A model generated the notes under the pieces. The model had not been told where the DNA came from. It was given only the letters and a program-made list of their open reading frames with translations, and ran no database searches. From a virus: DNA of 34,258 bases. The stretch spans positions 1-34,258 of IMG/VR virus record IMGVR_UViG_3300020122_000232. One strand, written 5' to 3'. Below, one piece after another: positions 12,168 to 20,937 of this stretch. Position numbers and translations under genes: made by a program. Each line of letters starts with the position of its first letter. Position 1 is the stretch's first letter.

Positions 12168-13952
12168 ATGCCAACCCCGTTTAGTCAGACAATCGTTCGC
12201 GATACGTTCACCCGAGCTAACTCAGGAACTCTTGGTGCAAGTTGGACTGCGCTAAGTGATGCCACAGATACCCAGGTTCTCGGGATTACCAGTAACGCGG
12301 CTCAACCTCAAGTAACAGGCGGGCGGGCTGCATCCTTCTGGAACGCTAGCACTTTTCAAGCGAATCAATATTCCCAAGTTATTGTCAGCGGCAGTGCAAC
12401 CGGCACAAATACGCACCTCGGCGGTCCCATAGTGCGGGCATCTGCTGGCGGGAATTATTATCTGTTTACGTGGAATGAATTAAATGGTGGTTCAGACCTA
12501 CAAATAGCAAAAGTCGTCTCAGGAGTTTTTACTAGTCTCAACTTTACGTCTAACGGCCCTGCTGTATTGGGTTCGCTACTCCGCTTAGAAATAGTAGGTA
12601 CGCAGCTTAACGCCTATATTGATGGAAACTTAGTCCTTAGTGCTTCCGATTCAAGTCTGTCTTCCGGAGCCCCTGGTATTACTGGTTTCATGGCAGCGGC
12701 GTCCCCCACTTTCTTTATGACCAATTGGGAGGGGGGAAATCTTCTTTGGACCCGCCAAGGGACAGTAATCCCTATCGGAGCGAATGGGGGAACTGAAGAA
12801 CCGTCAGTTATTTATGAGTCGAACCCCAAAATCCTCTCTCCGAACGCTGACGGTAAGATTTGGAAGATGTGGTTCACGAGTGGATGGAACCCCGGCACGA
12901 TTAACATTTTCTATGCCGAATCGAACGACGGAATAACTTGGACTCAGTATAGTGGAAATCCGGTTCTCACGGACGGTGCGAACGCCCCATCTCATGGATA
13001 CGTCACGCACATTGGAAACACATACTATGCCTTTATGGGCGATGCGTTTACTTTCTCGCTTGGGTTCAGTCGATGGACTTCTTCAGACGGCCTAACGTGG
13101 GCCAAAACAAATTCTGGCGTGCTACTTCCCGGTTCAGCGGGCACTTGGGATGATATGGGTCTTTTTAATCCGGTAGTTTGGGATGCGGGCGGTGGAACAT
13201 GGAATATGCTCTACACCGGGCGAACCACAACAGGATCGCAGCTTTACGCTGTTGGGCTAGCTACGTCTACCAACCTCGGGGTGACATGGACTAAGTATGT
13301 GAGTAATCCCGTGATTCCTGCAGGTCCCGCCCCCGCGAACGGTAAGATCGTGGTGAAGAATGGCAGCCAGTACTATATGTGGGGTTTTACAGCCACCGCC
13401 TCCGCTATTCTTCCTACAGACCATGCTTTGTATACATCGCCTGACCTTCATACCTGGACGGCCTGTGCTAAAAATCCAGTCTATGAGCGGGTTTTGCTGA
13501 ACGAGGGCACTAACCTAGCTACGGGCCAAGTAGCTGATCCAGTAATGATTGAGCTAAATGGCACAACGTATCTTTTTTACGACACGATCACCACGCAAGC
13601 CGCTGGTAAAATTCACATCAACCTCGCTACCGCCCCTTTCACAATCCTACAGGTAATGGGGATGGTGCTCGGCAGCTCCATCATTGCCGGAAACGTTGGT
13701 GTAGCGGGAGTGACCGTAAGCTACTCTGGCGCAGCGTCCGGTTCGGTAACATCCGACGTTAACGGTAACTACACGATCCCGATTTTGACAAACGGTAGCT
13801 ACACCATCACACCTACACTTGGCGGATTCGCCTTTACCCCGACCAGCTCAAACCAAACTCCGAGCGGAACCGATATTACCGGCGTAAATTTTACATCATT
13901 ATCTCTGAGTAACTGGATAAGCAGATACCGGAAATTTGTGAATAAACGATAA
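12168..13952 (+). CDS. Virion-associated glycosidase/depolymerase with beta-propeller
   Basis: 594 residues in three parts. Residues 1-190 resemble a concanavalin/LamG-like jelly roll (RDTFTRANSGTLGASW..., YLFTWNELNGGSDLQIAKV). Residues 200-495 resemble a five-bladed propeller of the GH43/GH32 type, with repeated strands such as WKMWFTSGW, NIFYAESNDGITWTQY, GLFNPVVWDAGGGTWNMLY and ADPVMIELNGTTYLFYD. Residues 500-575 are an Ig-like/carboxypeptidase-regulatory fold (VGVAGVTVSYSGAASGSVTS, DVNGNYTIP). It probably binds and trims a polysaccharide on the host surface. Catalytic acids were not assigned. It lies between terminase and portal, not with the fibres. It has no SD and starts in the context GATAAATG. 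Confidence 0.7.
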   Translation: MPTPFSQTIVRDTFTRANSGTLGASWTALSDATDTQVLGITSNAAQPQVTGGRAASFWNASTFQANQYSQVIVSGSATGTNTHLGGPIVRASAGGNYYLFTWNELNGGSDLQIAKVVSGVFTSLNFTSNGPAVLGSLLRLEIVGTQLNAYIDGNLVLSASDSSLSSGAPGITGFMAAASPTFFMTNWEGGNLLWTRQGTVIPIGANGGTEEPSVIYESNPKILSPNADGKIWKMWFTSGWNPGTINIFYAESNDGITWTQYSGNPVLTDGANAPSHGYVTHIGNTYYAFMGDAFTFSLGFSRWTSSDGLTWAKTNSGVLLPGSAGTWDDMGLFNPVVWDAGGGTWNMLYTGRTTTGSQLYAVGLATSTNLGVTWTKYVSNPVIPAGPAPANGKIVVKNGSQYYMWGFTATASAILPTDHALYTSPDLHTWTACAKNPVYERVLLNEGTNLATGQVADPVMIELNGTTYLFYDTITTQAAGKIHINLATAPFTILQVMGMVLGSSIIAGNVGVAGVTVSYSGAASGSVTSDVNGNYTIPILTNGSYTITPTLGGFAFTPTSSNQTPSGTDITGVNFTSLSLSNWISRYRKFVNKR

Positions 13953-16076
13953 ATGGCCCACGTCACTCCCGATCCAGTAAATCCGAATCAAAAACCGGAT
14001 GTTAAAGAGTTTAAGAGTCCCGCTGAAGTAACGAATGCGGGCGCTCTCCAGCTCTGCGTAAACGACACACTCGCTACCGAGAGCTGGCTGCAGTCAAACT
14101 ACTGGTCGCTGCGGTGGCGTGAAGCCGACAACCTGTATCAATCCCCGCCCTCGATTACTATGTGGGAAGGGACAACTGTTCCGCGTTCTAATGTGAACCG
14201 GTTCGTAGTGGCGGAAACCGTAAACTCCATTCATCCCCAAATTATGAATGGGTTGTTTTACGAGACCCCGCCGTTTATTCTGCGGCCCCGCCCGTCCATC
14301 ACAGAAAACGTTGGCCGCGCGATTAAATCGCTCATCTCCATTGAACTGGATGAGATGGGGTTGCGTCAGGAAACCGACTGGGGACTTTTCTCCGCTCTGA
14401 ACTTCGGCACCGGAATCTGGAAATGGGGTTTTGAAAGTTTTGTCAAAAAAGAGACGAAATATGAACCGTTGGAGGCGGGGGTTAAGATTGCCCCGCTGCC
14501 CGTCCCTGGAGCCCAACCCACGGTTATCGAAACCGAAAATTCCCAAACGTACAAAAAAGTAGAAAAAGACCGTCAGGTTCATCGGCCAACGTTTGAAGCG
14601 AAAGACAACCGCTACGTACTGGTCGATCCTGGTCTGAAAGTTCCGGACATCCGGAAAGCGAAATTCGTAATTGATAAGATGTATTTGACGTACAAAGACC
14701 TTATCAAATTAAAAGATGAAGAATACGTAGACGTAGTTAATGGCAAGCAGACTTTAAAGAAACGCTACGACCTTCCAGACGAAAAAACCATTCGTTCGTG
14801 GTTTGAAAAACCGCAGGAACAAGCAACTGTCGGCGGCGCTACGGAAATGCTCGGAGCGCAGGGTACACAAGTACACCACGCTAAACCACAATTTGAAGCG
14901 TCCACCGCCGATCCCCTGGATGAACCATTAGAAGTTCTTGAACGCTGGGACAACGACAAAGTAATTACCGTTCTCCAGCGCGTCAAAGTGATCCGTAATG
15001 AGCCCAACGAATTCGGCTGCATCCCGTTCCTCAGTGTTAACTGGTGGAACATACCTAACGCTTTTTGGGGTCTGGGCCTTGGTCGTGTTATCGGGGTCGA
15101 ACAACGTGTTCAGGCGGGACTTATCAATGCCTGCCTCGACTTGGCTTCTCTTATTGTCAATCCTATGTTCGTTCGTTCTCGCGGCGCTAACGTCGCGGAA
15201 CAGCAAATCCGCCAGCGTATCGGCGGAATCATCGCGGTTGACGGTGACACCACAAAAGCCCTGACTTTGCTGCAGCAACCCAGCATTCCTGCGGAAGTCG
15301 TCCAGCAGATCGCTCTGTCTCAGTCCCGCGTGGAAATGACATCAGGCGCGAACCAGCAACTCACTATGGGCGCGTCCACTACTCGTGGCGGCGCGATGCG
15401 TACCGGCACCGGAGCAGCGGGCGTCATTCAAGCCACTATGAACCGCATCGGTGGTTTCGCGGAAGCATTCGTCCGCCAGGTTTACGAACCGCTGATTTAC
15501 ACGCTTCACAAACTGAACAAAGAGAAGATGCCTATTGCTTACATCAAGCAAATACTAGGCGAACACTTCGGTAAAGAATACGAACAGTTTGAAGCCGGGA
15601 ATTTCCTGAACTCGCCCGCCGAGTTTGAAGTATTGGCCGGGTCACATTTGGCCGCGAAGTCTCAGATGGCGCAATCGCTGTTTATGATGCTCCAGTTATT
15701 TGAGAACAAGCCTTTGATGGACCAGCTCAACAACGTGAACCACAAGAAGGTGGACATAGAGGAATTATTTCATATGGTCCACGATATTTCTGGGTGGAAA
15801 AACTACTACAGCATTATTAAGGACATGGACCCGTCCGAAATTCAAAGAATGGAACAAAACTCTCCCATGGCGCAGTTACAGGCCAAGGCTCAAATACAGT
15901 CTCAACAGGACGACAAGAAGTTCGATCAAAGTCAACAACTGGTGGACCAAGAAAATGAGGCCAGAGCCGTCAGGGACATATTCAGAGTAATCGCGGAGAA
16001 ATCCGCCGAACCCGAAGCCCTCCTTGGGGCAGCCGCTCCGTCGATGGGCCTCGGTTCCGGCCAGATGGTTGGATAA
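13953..16076 (+). CDS. Portal protein
   Basis: 707 residues, within the range of large podovirus portals. MWEGTTVPRSNVNRFVVAE leads into a segment (SIHPQIMNGLFYETPPFILRPRP) typical of portals. A wing/stem region follows with aromatic and helical parts (FLSVNWWNIPNAFWGLGLGR, RVQAGLINACLDLASL). The last 100 residues are a Gln-rich helix (QLQAKAQIQSQQDDKKFDQS), as in portal barrels. It forms the dodecameric DNA gate at one capsid vertex and docks the terminase. It begins directly after the previous stop in the context GATAAATG, without an SD. Confidence 0.8.
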   Translation: MAHVTPDPVNPNQKPDVKEFKSPAEVTNAGALQLCVNDTLATESWLQSNYWSLRWREADNLYQSPPSITMWEGTTVPRSNVNRFVVAETVNSIHPQIMNGLFYETPPFILRPRPSITENVGRAIKSLISIELDEMGLRQETDWGLFSALNFGTGIWKWGFESFVKKETKYEPLEAGVKIAPLPVPGAQPTVIETENSQTYKKVEKDRQVHRPTFEAKDNRYVLVDPGLKVPDIRKAKFVIDKMYLTYKDLIKLKDEEYVDVVNGKQTLKKRYDLPDEKTIRSWFEKPQEQATVGGATEMLGAQGTQVHHAKPQFEASTADPLDEPLEVLERWDNDKVITVLQRVKVIRNEPNEFGCIPFLSVNWWNIPNAFWGLGLGRVIGVEQRVQAGLINACLDLASLIVNPMFVRSRGANVAEQQIRQRIGGIIAVDGDTTKALTLLQQPSIPAEVVQQIALSQSRVEMTSGANQQLTMGASTTRGGAMRTGTGAAGVIQATMNRIGGFAEAFVRQVYEPLIYTLHKLNKEKMPIAYIKQILGEHFGKEYEQFEAGNFLNSPAEFEVLAGSHLAAKSQMAQSLFMMLQLFENKPLMDQLNNVNHKKVDIEELFHMVHDISGWKNYYSIIKDMDPSEIQRMEQNSPMAQLQAKAQIQSQQDDKKFDQSQQLVDQENEARAVRDIFRVIAEKSAEPEALLGAAAPSMGLGSGQMVG

Positions 16077-16259
16077 GTGAACCACCCGTGCTTCCTTCGG
16101 GACGCTTGGACTAACTGTCTGATCTACCTTTGCTCTCGTTGCGGATGTTGCTACGCCTGTGAGCACAAATCCTTCTATTCGGAAAAAGACTCCGCTTGGA
16201 AATGGCGGTGTGCAGATGGCCAAGTCCGTCCGGTGATTTTTGATTGCAGGATGAAATAA
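16077..16259 (+). CDS. Cys-rich small protein, possible zinc ribbon
   Basis: 60 residues from GTG directly after the portal stop. It contains LCSRCGCCYACEH (18-30) and two further Cys, which could bind zinc. No SD is visible, so translation would depend on coupling with the portal gene. The frame could be a chance opening, but Cys spacing and context favour a real gene. Confidence 0.45.
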   Translation: MNHPCFLRDAWTNCLIYLCSRCGCCYACEHKSFYSEKDSAWKWRCADGQVRPVIFDCRMK

Positions 16260-16266
16260 GGAGTAC

Positions 16267-16279
16267 TTCACAAAGTGAA
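16267..16279. repeat. Dyad TTCAC-AAA-GTGAA, copy 3
   Basis: Identical to 5484-5496. The GTG of the right arm is the likely start codon of the gene at 16275, so a bound protein or the RNA hairpin could affect its initiation. Confidence 0.5.
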
Positions 16280-16655
16280 CGGATCGGAAGCATTCAACCG
16301 CCCCCAACAGATCGACCCCCGCTTGATGTACGGCACCCCCGGCGAACTAAACGACGCGGAGAAGATGGACCTCATGGCGGGGGATGGAACTCCCTACGCC
16401 CGAGCGATTGACAAGTTGATGAAACTGGAAATCGTCAAAGCCCGGAACGCCGCCATGGAAAGTGACCCCGCCGACAGGAATAAACAAGCAACCCTGATGA
16501 CGGTCGCCCACGCCATGAATGCGTTCTATGAGAACATTCGCGGCCAAGTTCTTTTGGAGAAAACCAGTCATCTCGCGGACGTGAAACTCCGCGCCGCTCA
16601 AGAAGAAATGCAAGATCAACAAAAGGTCGAGGAAATCATCCTCTCCCAAAGATAA
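16275..16655 (+). CDS. Helical hypothetical protein between portal and scaffold
   Basis: 126 residues, largely predicted alpha-helical (NDAEKMDLMAG, ARAIDKLMKLEIVKARNAAM, HLADVKLRAAQEEMQDQQKVEEIIL). The start is GTG at 16275, 11 nt after AAGGAG and inside a TTCAC/GTGAA dyad. ATG at 16326 is an alternative but lacks an SD. Small helical proteins between portal and capsid genes often act in head assembly. No family can be named. Confidence 0.65.
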   Translation: MNGSEAFNRPQQIDPRLMYGTPGELNDAEKMDLMAGDGTPYARAIDKLMKLEIVKARNAAMESDPADRNKQATLMTVAHAMNAFYENIRGQVLLEKTSHLADVKLRAAQEEMQDQQKVEEIILSQR

Positions 16656-16700
16656 CGAAACAAACAGAACCCACCGCGTCATTAACGCGAAGGAGCAAGT

Positions 16701-17621
16701 ATGTCCGAAGTAGCAACAGCCCCGAAATCCAAGTATTGGAACGAAGATAAAAAGAAATTTGTAATTAGTACCCAGCTAACCGACGCCAGCGGTTTAGCTG
16801 TCGGCCCTTTGCAGCATTTTGAAGCCGACACTATCGAAGAACTCCTGGAAAAGAAAGACGCTGCCCACAGAAACGCGGCGGTGAAACTTTACGAAACCCG
16901 CCGAGCCGCAAAGCTCGGGGACATGCTGGAACCCGAACCCGAGGAAGAACCGCTCTATTCCTACGAGGAGCGCCAGCTTACCGCTGACGAACGGCTACGC
17001 ATCGACAAACTTTTGAGAGACCCAGCGACCGCCGCAGAAGGGCATCGGCTACTTCTCGAAGCCCAACTCGGAGCGCCGCTGGAAGATGTCCGCAAGAATC
17101 TTCGCGAACAGACCATCAACAAACGAGTGGACGCTATCCAGCGAGCGGTGGCTACGTTTAAGTCCACCACCCCGGAATACGTAGAGTGCGATACCAACCG
17201 TGAGGCCATCGAAAAATGGATGGAAAAGAACAAACGGCGCTGGACCGCACAAAATTTGAGATTAGCTTTTGAAGACCTGTCCGCTGACGGACTGTTAGTG
17301 GTCCAGGCTTCAAGAGCGGAAACCCCAGTATCAACGGCTACCCCCGTAGCCGCCGCACCTGCTTCGGTTCAGACGATCTCTGAACCGGTGACAACTTCGG
17401 CCCCGGCGATCCCGAGCGAGCCTACAGAAGTGCGACCCCAGCAATCGTCATCTGGATTAGGACGTGGAAGCTCCAGCGCAACACCTGGAGTCCAAGCACC
17501 TAAGACCAGTGGGATTACTATAAGAGATATCAATAAAATGAACGCGGCAGAGTACGAGAAGTTTATCCTTGATCCGGAAAATCGGAAAAAGGTGGAAGAA
17601 CTCTACGCGAAGAAAAAGTAA
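16701..17621 (+). CDS. Probable capsid scaffolding protein
   Basis: 306 residues, acidic and helical, encoded directly upstream of the major capsid gene as scaffolds usually are. A charged helical body (1-205) leads to a Pro/Ala/Thr/Ser-rich linker (206-270). The C-terminal helical end (INKMNAAEYEKFILDPENRK...) is where scaffolds bind capsid protein. A 55-residue protein encoded at 20938 shares the pattern M-x-A-x-E-Y...P-x3-KK. The SD is AAGGAG. Assignment rests on position and composition; no sequence family was recognised. Confidence 0.65.
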   Translation: MSEVATAPKSKYWNEDKKKFVISTQLTDASGLAVGPLQHFEADTIEELLEKKDAAHRNAAVKLYETRRAAKLGDMLEPEPEEEPLYSYEERQLTADERLRIDKLLRDPATAAEGHRLLLEAQLGAPLEDVRKNLREQTINKRVDAIQRAVATFKSTTPEYVECDTNREAIEKWMEKNKRRWTAQNLRLAFEDLSADGLLVVQASRAETPVSTATPVAAAPASVQTISEPVTTSAPAIPSEPTEVRPQQSSSGLGRGSSSATPGVQAPKTSGITIRDINKMNAAEYEKFILDPENRKKVEELYAKKK

Positions 17622-17665
17622 TTGACATCTCGGATCGTACAGTTTGTTTTTGAAAGTAGTAACAA

Positions 17666-18886
17666 ATGGCCGGATTTAATCCAGCATCTAACACTACTTC
17701 CAACTTGCCTCAGTCACGAGTTATTTACTACGACAAACGCTTCATTGAGAACTTGAAAGCTCAAACGCCTTTCGTGCGTTGCGCCGAACGTCGTGAATTG
17801 CCGATGAATTCCGGCAACCAGTTGGAACTTTTTATGTACAACACTTTTGGCGCGAATACCGCCCAAGTGTCTGAAGGAACGGTGCCTACGGGCATCAGCG
17901 CGTCGGTCGGAACCACGACTGCCACTATCGGGGAATATGCCGATTACGCGAACTTCAGTTCTCTTTCTCTCGCTACCGCCATCGACCCCGTGGTCGAAAA
18001 CGTCGGTCGCGAACTTTCGTATCGCCTTGGACAGTCTCTGTCCGCGATCACCCGTGCGGTTGCTGACGGCGCTTCCAGCGTTGACAGTTCCGTGTCGGTT
18101 AAGATCACCGGTGGTACCTCGTTGGCTCTCGCCAACATTCGCGCTCAGGTCCAGTCTTTGGCTGGCCGCGCAGTGCAGCCCTTCAACGAAGCGGAAGCAC
18201 TTTTTGCCGGAGTTGTACACCCGTTCGCCGTTGGCGACCTTCTGAACGATTCCAGCAACAACTCAGCAATCGACGTACTGAAGCACACCGTGCCTGGGCT
18301 CCAGCGCATGGATGATTTGGTCTCGGTTGATCTCGCGGACACGCTGGAGTTCCCGGCGTCTGGTGTCGCGTTCTTCCAGTCGAACTTGGTTACGCTGACG
18401 ACCGCGTATCAGGGTTCGGCGGCTTCGGTAGTTGCTTACCGGACCTACATTTTCGGTAAAGACGGTGTGATCGCGATTCGCCTCGGCGGACGTGGTGACA
18501 ACGCTATCGAAGATGGAAACTGGCGGAATATCGAATGTAACATCGTGCAGAACGCTCCTCTGAGCGTTGCCGATCCTTCCGGCCTCATCCCCGGTTGGAC
18601 CAGCTACCGTGTGCATTACACGGCTTCTCTGCCTCCCGATACAACGATAAACTAAACCCTGTCGTTGAAAAATTCTCTCTGATTGACTCGAAACCTGAAA
18701 CGGCAACGAGGCGCAAGCGAAAGCAGCGTGAACGACTAAGCGAGAGAACGAGCGAAAGCTTGATGCAATAGTCTGAACTCACGGGAAGAAAACCGTGAGA
18801 GGTAAGCAGAAATGACTTGCCCTAGTGAAAACTAGTAACAACCTTGGCGGTTGCGTTACATTGACGCTACGAGTGCGATCTCGTAA
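17666..18886 (+). CDS. Major capsid protein, interrupted by a group I intron
   Basis: Exons 17666-18648 and 18847-18886 join to give 340 residues. Without splicing the frame stops at 18655 after two intron-encoded residues, ending TTIN. Splicing gives PPDTT-MRLRYIDATSAIS then TAA (18884-18886). The N-terminus (YYDKRFIENLKAQTPFVRCA, GNQLELFMYN) resembles the N4 gp56 branch of HK97-fold capsid proteins. It forms the head shell. The scaffold-like gene lies 44 nt upstream. There is no clear SD before the ATG (AGTAGTAACAA), which is odd for the most abundant protein. Intron boundaries rest on P1, P10 and reading frame; exon 2 could alternatively begin at 18850. Confidence 0.85.
18649..18846 (+). 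ncRNA. Group I self-splicing intron in the capsid gene
   Basis: 198 nt with a full group I core. P1: exon CAACGAT (18642-18648) pairs with GTCGTTG (18661-18667), placing the canonical U-G pair at the 5' splice site. P3: TTCTCTC (18673-18679)/GAGAGAA (18742-18748). P4: CTCG (18687-18690)/CGAG (18707-18710), with AAA and CAA joiners around a small P5. P7: GACTA (18734-18738)/TAGTC (18769-18773). P8: CGAGC-GAAA-GCTTG (18749-18762). P9: CTCACGG (18778-18784)/CCGTGAG (18793-18799). Two further hairpins follow: GGTAAG/CTTGCC (18801-18821) and CTAGT-GAAA-ACTAG (18822-18835). The terminal G is 18846. P10 (GCGGTT with AAACCCT) has one mismatch. No endonuclease frame lies inside. The size is close to the smallest known group I introns. 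Confidence 0.9.
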
Positions 18887-18913
18887 CTGATTAACCCAGA
18901 ATTGTCTGGACAA

Positions 18914-18947
18914 CCCGTGACGGGGAGGGGTTTCTAGGACCTCTCCC
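18914..18947. terminator. Probable bidirectional stem-loop terminator
   Basis: A GC-rich stem (GGGAGGG near 18923-18930 with CCTCTCCC at 18940-18947, one bulge) and a small CCCG/CGGG helix (18914-18924). It lies between the capsid stop at 18886 and the convergent HNH gene ending at 18950. No T-run follows on the plus strand. Confidence 0.4.
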
Positions 18948-18949
18948 TA

Positions 18950-19510
18950 CTACGGCTTAAAGTAATCTACTACAGCCTTACATGCTTTAAAAAATTCTTC
19001 AGGTGACTTATCCAATTTCATTTTGTTATGCACCCCGCAGGCGGGGACGCAATTCTCTAGCGTATACCCTTTGGAGCTATCAAGGCGATCTACGCCGTTG
19101 TATTGATACGGAGTGCCGTAAGTCTTCCCACCGTTATGCTTTCTGGTCAGAGTCTGACAAGGCGGAATTCCGCAATAATAGCAATTTCCTTTTGTCAAAG
19201 TTTTAAACTGCTCCAGCGTTAAGTCAAACGGGCGTTCACCTTTCGCCATCTGTTTATAGGTATTCATCAGTTGCCGAACCGCTCCTTCTCCGGGCGCAAG
19301 TTGGCACTGTTCTTTGAGAATCCGGGCTCGATTGCACCCACAGTTAGTGGACTTGTTGCGGCGAATAAAAGACCCTTTAACCCTCTTTTCTCGTCCACAG
19401 CGCAGGCAAACACAAAACCAGTAGGCGTCCATAGACCCATTACTCGGGGCGCGACGAACTACGAACCAATCATTGTGAATTTGGTACTGCAAATTGTATT
19501 TCGGGTCCAT
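18950..19510 (-). CDS. HNH endonuclease with N-terminal zinc motif
   Basis: 186 residues. A Cys-rich N-terminal unit (C33, C35, C38, C57, C59) precedes a long helical linker. The HNH domain then runs from GNCYYCGIPPC (108-118) through NGVDRLDSSKGYTLENCV (138-155) to ACGVHNKMK (157-165), the usual phage homing type. It lies convergent to the capsid gene, 63 nt past exon 2 and outside the intron. It has its own near-consensus promoter and SD (AAGGA). It probably cleaves capsid genes lacking the intron, or another site, and so spreads itself or the intron; the target is not known. Confidence 0.85.
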   Translation of the reverse strand: MDPKYNLQYQIHNDWFVVRRAPSNGSMDAYWFCVCLRCGREKRVKGSFIRRNKSTNCGCNRARILKEQCQLAPGEGAVRQLMNTYKQMAKGERPFDLTLEQFKTLTKGNCYYCGIPPCQTLTRKHNGGKTYGTPYQYNGVDRLDSSKGYTLENCVPACGVHNKMKLDKSPEEFFKACKAVVDYFKP

Positions 19511-19535
19511 TAAATGTCCTTACTAGATACAACTA

Positions 19536-19564
19536 ATAATACCATCAAATCATTGTAGTGTCAA
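19536..19564 (-). promoter_or_regulatory. Sigma70 promoter of the first HNH gene
   Basis: On the minus strand: TTGACA (19559-19564), a 17-nt spacer and TATTAT (19536-19541). The predicted transcript starts near 19529, leaving a 19-nt leader with an SD before the ATG at 19510. Confidence 0.7.
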
Positions 19565-19584
19565 GTCCTTTTAGGAGCCTTGAA

Positions 19585-20382
19585 TTGTCAAGCCTCAAAT
19601 ACACAAATAGATGCATTTATTGCGGCACTGGAATTCCCAGTGATATCGGTCTGCGGTGCGCTAAATGCGATGCAATTCAAGTCGCTAAAAAAGGGCATCA
19701 GTACCAAGGCTCTAAGAATCGCATAGCCGACTATGACCGCGAGTTCAGTTACGACCAAGACACGATTGAACCTGAAGTAGCAAAAATAATGAATCAGGCT
19801 GAAGAAAGAAATCTCAGCCAATCCTCGCAACACGCGAAAGAAGAGTTTCTTCGCCTCTACGAACAGAACGTAGATTCCCGGAAACAGTTCCGCTGGGCGA
19901 ACCAGGAAGAGTTACAGACGAAACGTGAAGGCCGAATCCTTCACATGAACGAATTCATGCGCCTGCTTCAATTGGCGCTGCCATCCGGATCGCGAGCCTG
20001 GTACACGGATAAGGGCGGCATGGCGAACACCCTTGGTTTGTATGTGAACCACACGGGGTTTTTTCCCGCATGTACGCATGAACGCGGCACGCCACATTAC
20101 GTTGGATTTGTCCAGGTTCCTTTGATGCAGGAATTCGAGGAACTTCATTTTGACCGCTACAACGTGCCGCTCGGTTCCAAACGCCGGGGGTGGCGCACGG
20201 TTTTGCTGAAACTTATTGAGTCAGGAATTCTGACCGAAAGCGCGGCGCATTCCGCATTCGGAGCCCCTGAACCAAACGTATTTAGCAGACGTTATTACGA
20301 GTACTTGAAGTTTATAAGAACTCGACCCACTGAAGTACAACAAGTAGATACCACCCCGCAATTAACGGGAAAAGGAAAATAG
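19585..20382 (+). CDS. Zinc-ribbon hypothetical protein
   Basis: 265 residues from TTG 19585, which has AGGAG 7 nt upstream. GTG 19558 in the same frame lacks an SD and overlaps the antisense HNH promoter. The N-terminus forms a four-Cys zinc ribbon (C10-x2-C13, C25-x2-C28), then a charged helical middle (30-120) and a more conserved-looking C-terminal domain (PSGSRAWYTDKGGMANTLGL, HYVGFVQVPLMQEFEELHFD). The zinc ribbon suggests nucleic-acid or protein contact. It opens the tail-side operon with the genes at 20384 and 20938. No family was recognised. Confidence 0.7.
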   Translation: MSSLKYTNRCIYCGTGIPSDIGLRCAKCDAIQVAKKGHQYQGSKNRIADYDREFSYDQDTIEPEVAKIMNQAEERNLSQSSQHAKEEFLRLYEQNVDSRKQFRWANQEELQTKREGRILHMNEFMRLLQLALPSGSRAWYTDKGGMANTLGLYVNHTGFFPACTHERGTPHYVGFVQVPLMQEFEELHFDRYNVPLGSKRRGWRTVLLKLIESGILTESAAHSAFGAPEPNVFSRRYYEYLKFIRTRPTEVQQVDTTPQLTGKGK

Positions 20383-20383
20383 A

Positions 20384-20926
20384 ATGGCTAAAGATACACC
20401 CAAGTCCGAATTCGATAATACCGAGACACTGGATACATTTTCTAAAGGTCTCGAAACTAAAACCAACGCACAGTTGGCCGATGATTTGCTCACTCTCGAA
20501 CGTGAAGAGAAAATGCTTGATTTGGAAATCAAGCGGGAGCAGGTAGCAAGCATTAAAGCAAAGCGTTCCGCCAAGCTGGACGAGGCCCGTGCGAAGAACC
20601 TCGCGACGAGACAGTTCCTGGCACAGCGCGAAGCTATCCAGAAGAATTGCAACCACCGTAAGGGTGGGATCGGTGCGGAATCCGTGATGCGCGGACAGGG
20701 AACTGACGCTATGTACGCGGTATTCAAGCACAAGCTGCCGAATGGCCGCTACTTCGTGCTCTGCAGCCGTTGCGGGAAAGAATGGCACCCCGGATTCCCG
20801 ATGCTCGGTGAAAAAGAGACCCCCGGCTACCAGGAAGCAATCAACTTCCCTACGGACAATTCTCCGTCAGGGTCTTCGACGTTTCTGTTTGAACGCGCGG
20901 ATGCCTATACCGAACGGAGCGCCTAA
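20384..20926 (+). CDS. Coiled-coil protein with a zinc-binding C-terminal half
   Basis: 180 residues. Residues 28-86 form a long charged coiled coil. Then NCNHRKGG (88-95) and LCSRCGKEWHPG (126-137) provide Cys/His ligands (C89, H91, C127, C130) for one metal. AAGGAAAAT precedes the ATG. The gene starts 1 nt after the preceding stop, so it is co-translated with the zinc-ribbon protein. Similar coiled-coil plus C-x2-C proteins occur in phage structural operons, but the function is unknown. Confidence 0.7.
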   Translation: MAKDTPKSEFDNTETLDTFSKGLETKTNAQLADDLLTLEREEKMLDLEIKREQVASIKAKRSAKLDEARAKNLATRQFLAQREAIQKNCNHRKGGIGAESVMRGQGTDAMYAVFKHKLPNGRYFVLCSRCGKEWHPGFPMLGEKETPGYQEAINFPTDNSPSGSSTFLFERADAYTERSA

Positions 20927-20937
20927 AGGGAATCGTT

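Noticed and set aside
17622-17650. TTGACA upstream of the capsid gene as a promoter
   Set aside because: The -35 box is perfect, but the bases 16-18 nt downstream (TTTGTTTT) do not resemble a -10 box.
18649-18655. Capsid gene ending at 18655 as in the unspliced frame
   Set aside because: The stop lies in the P1 loop of the intron. The paired core elements and the open second exon in the correct phase make splicing far more likely.
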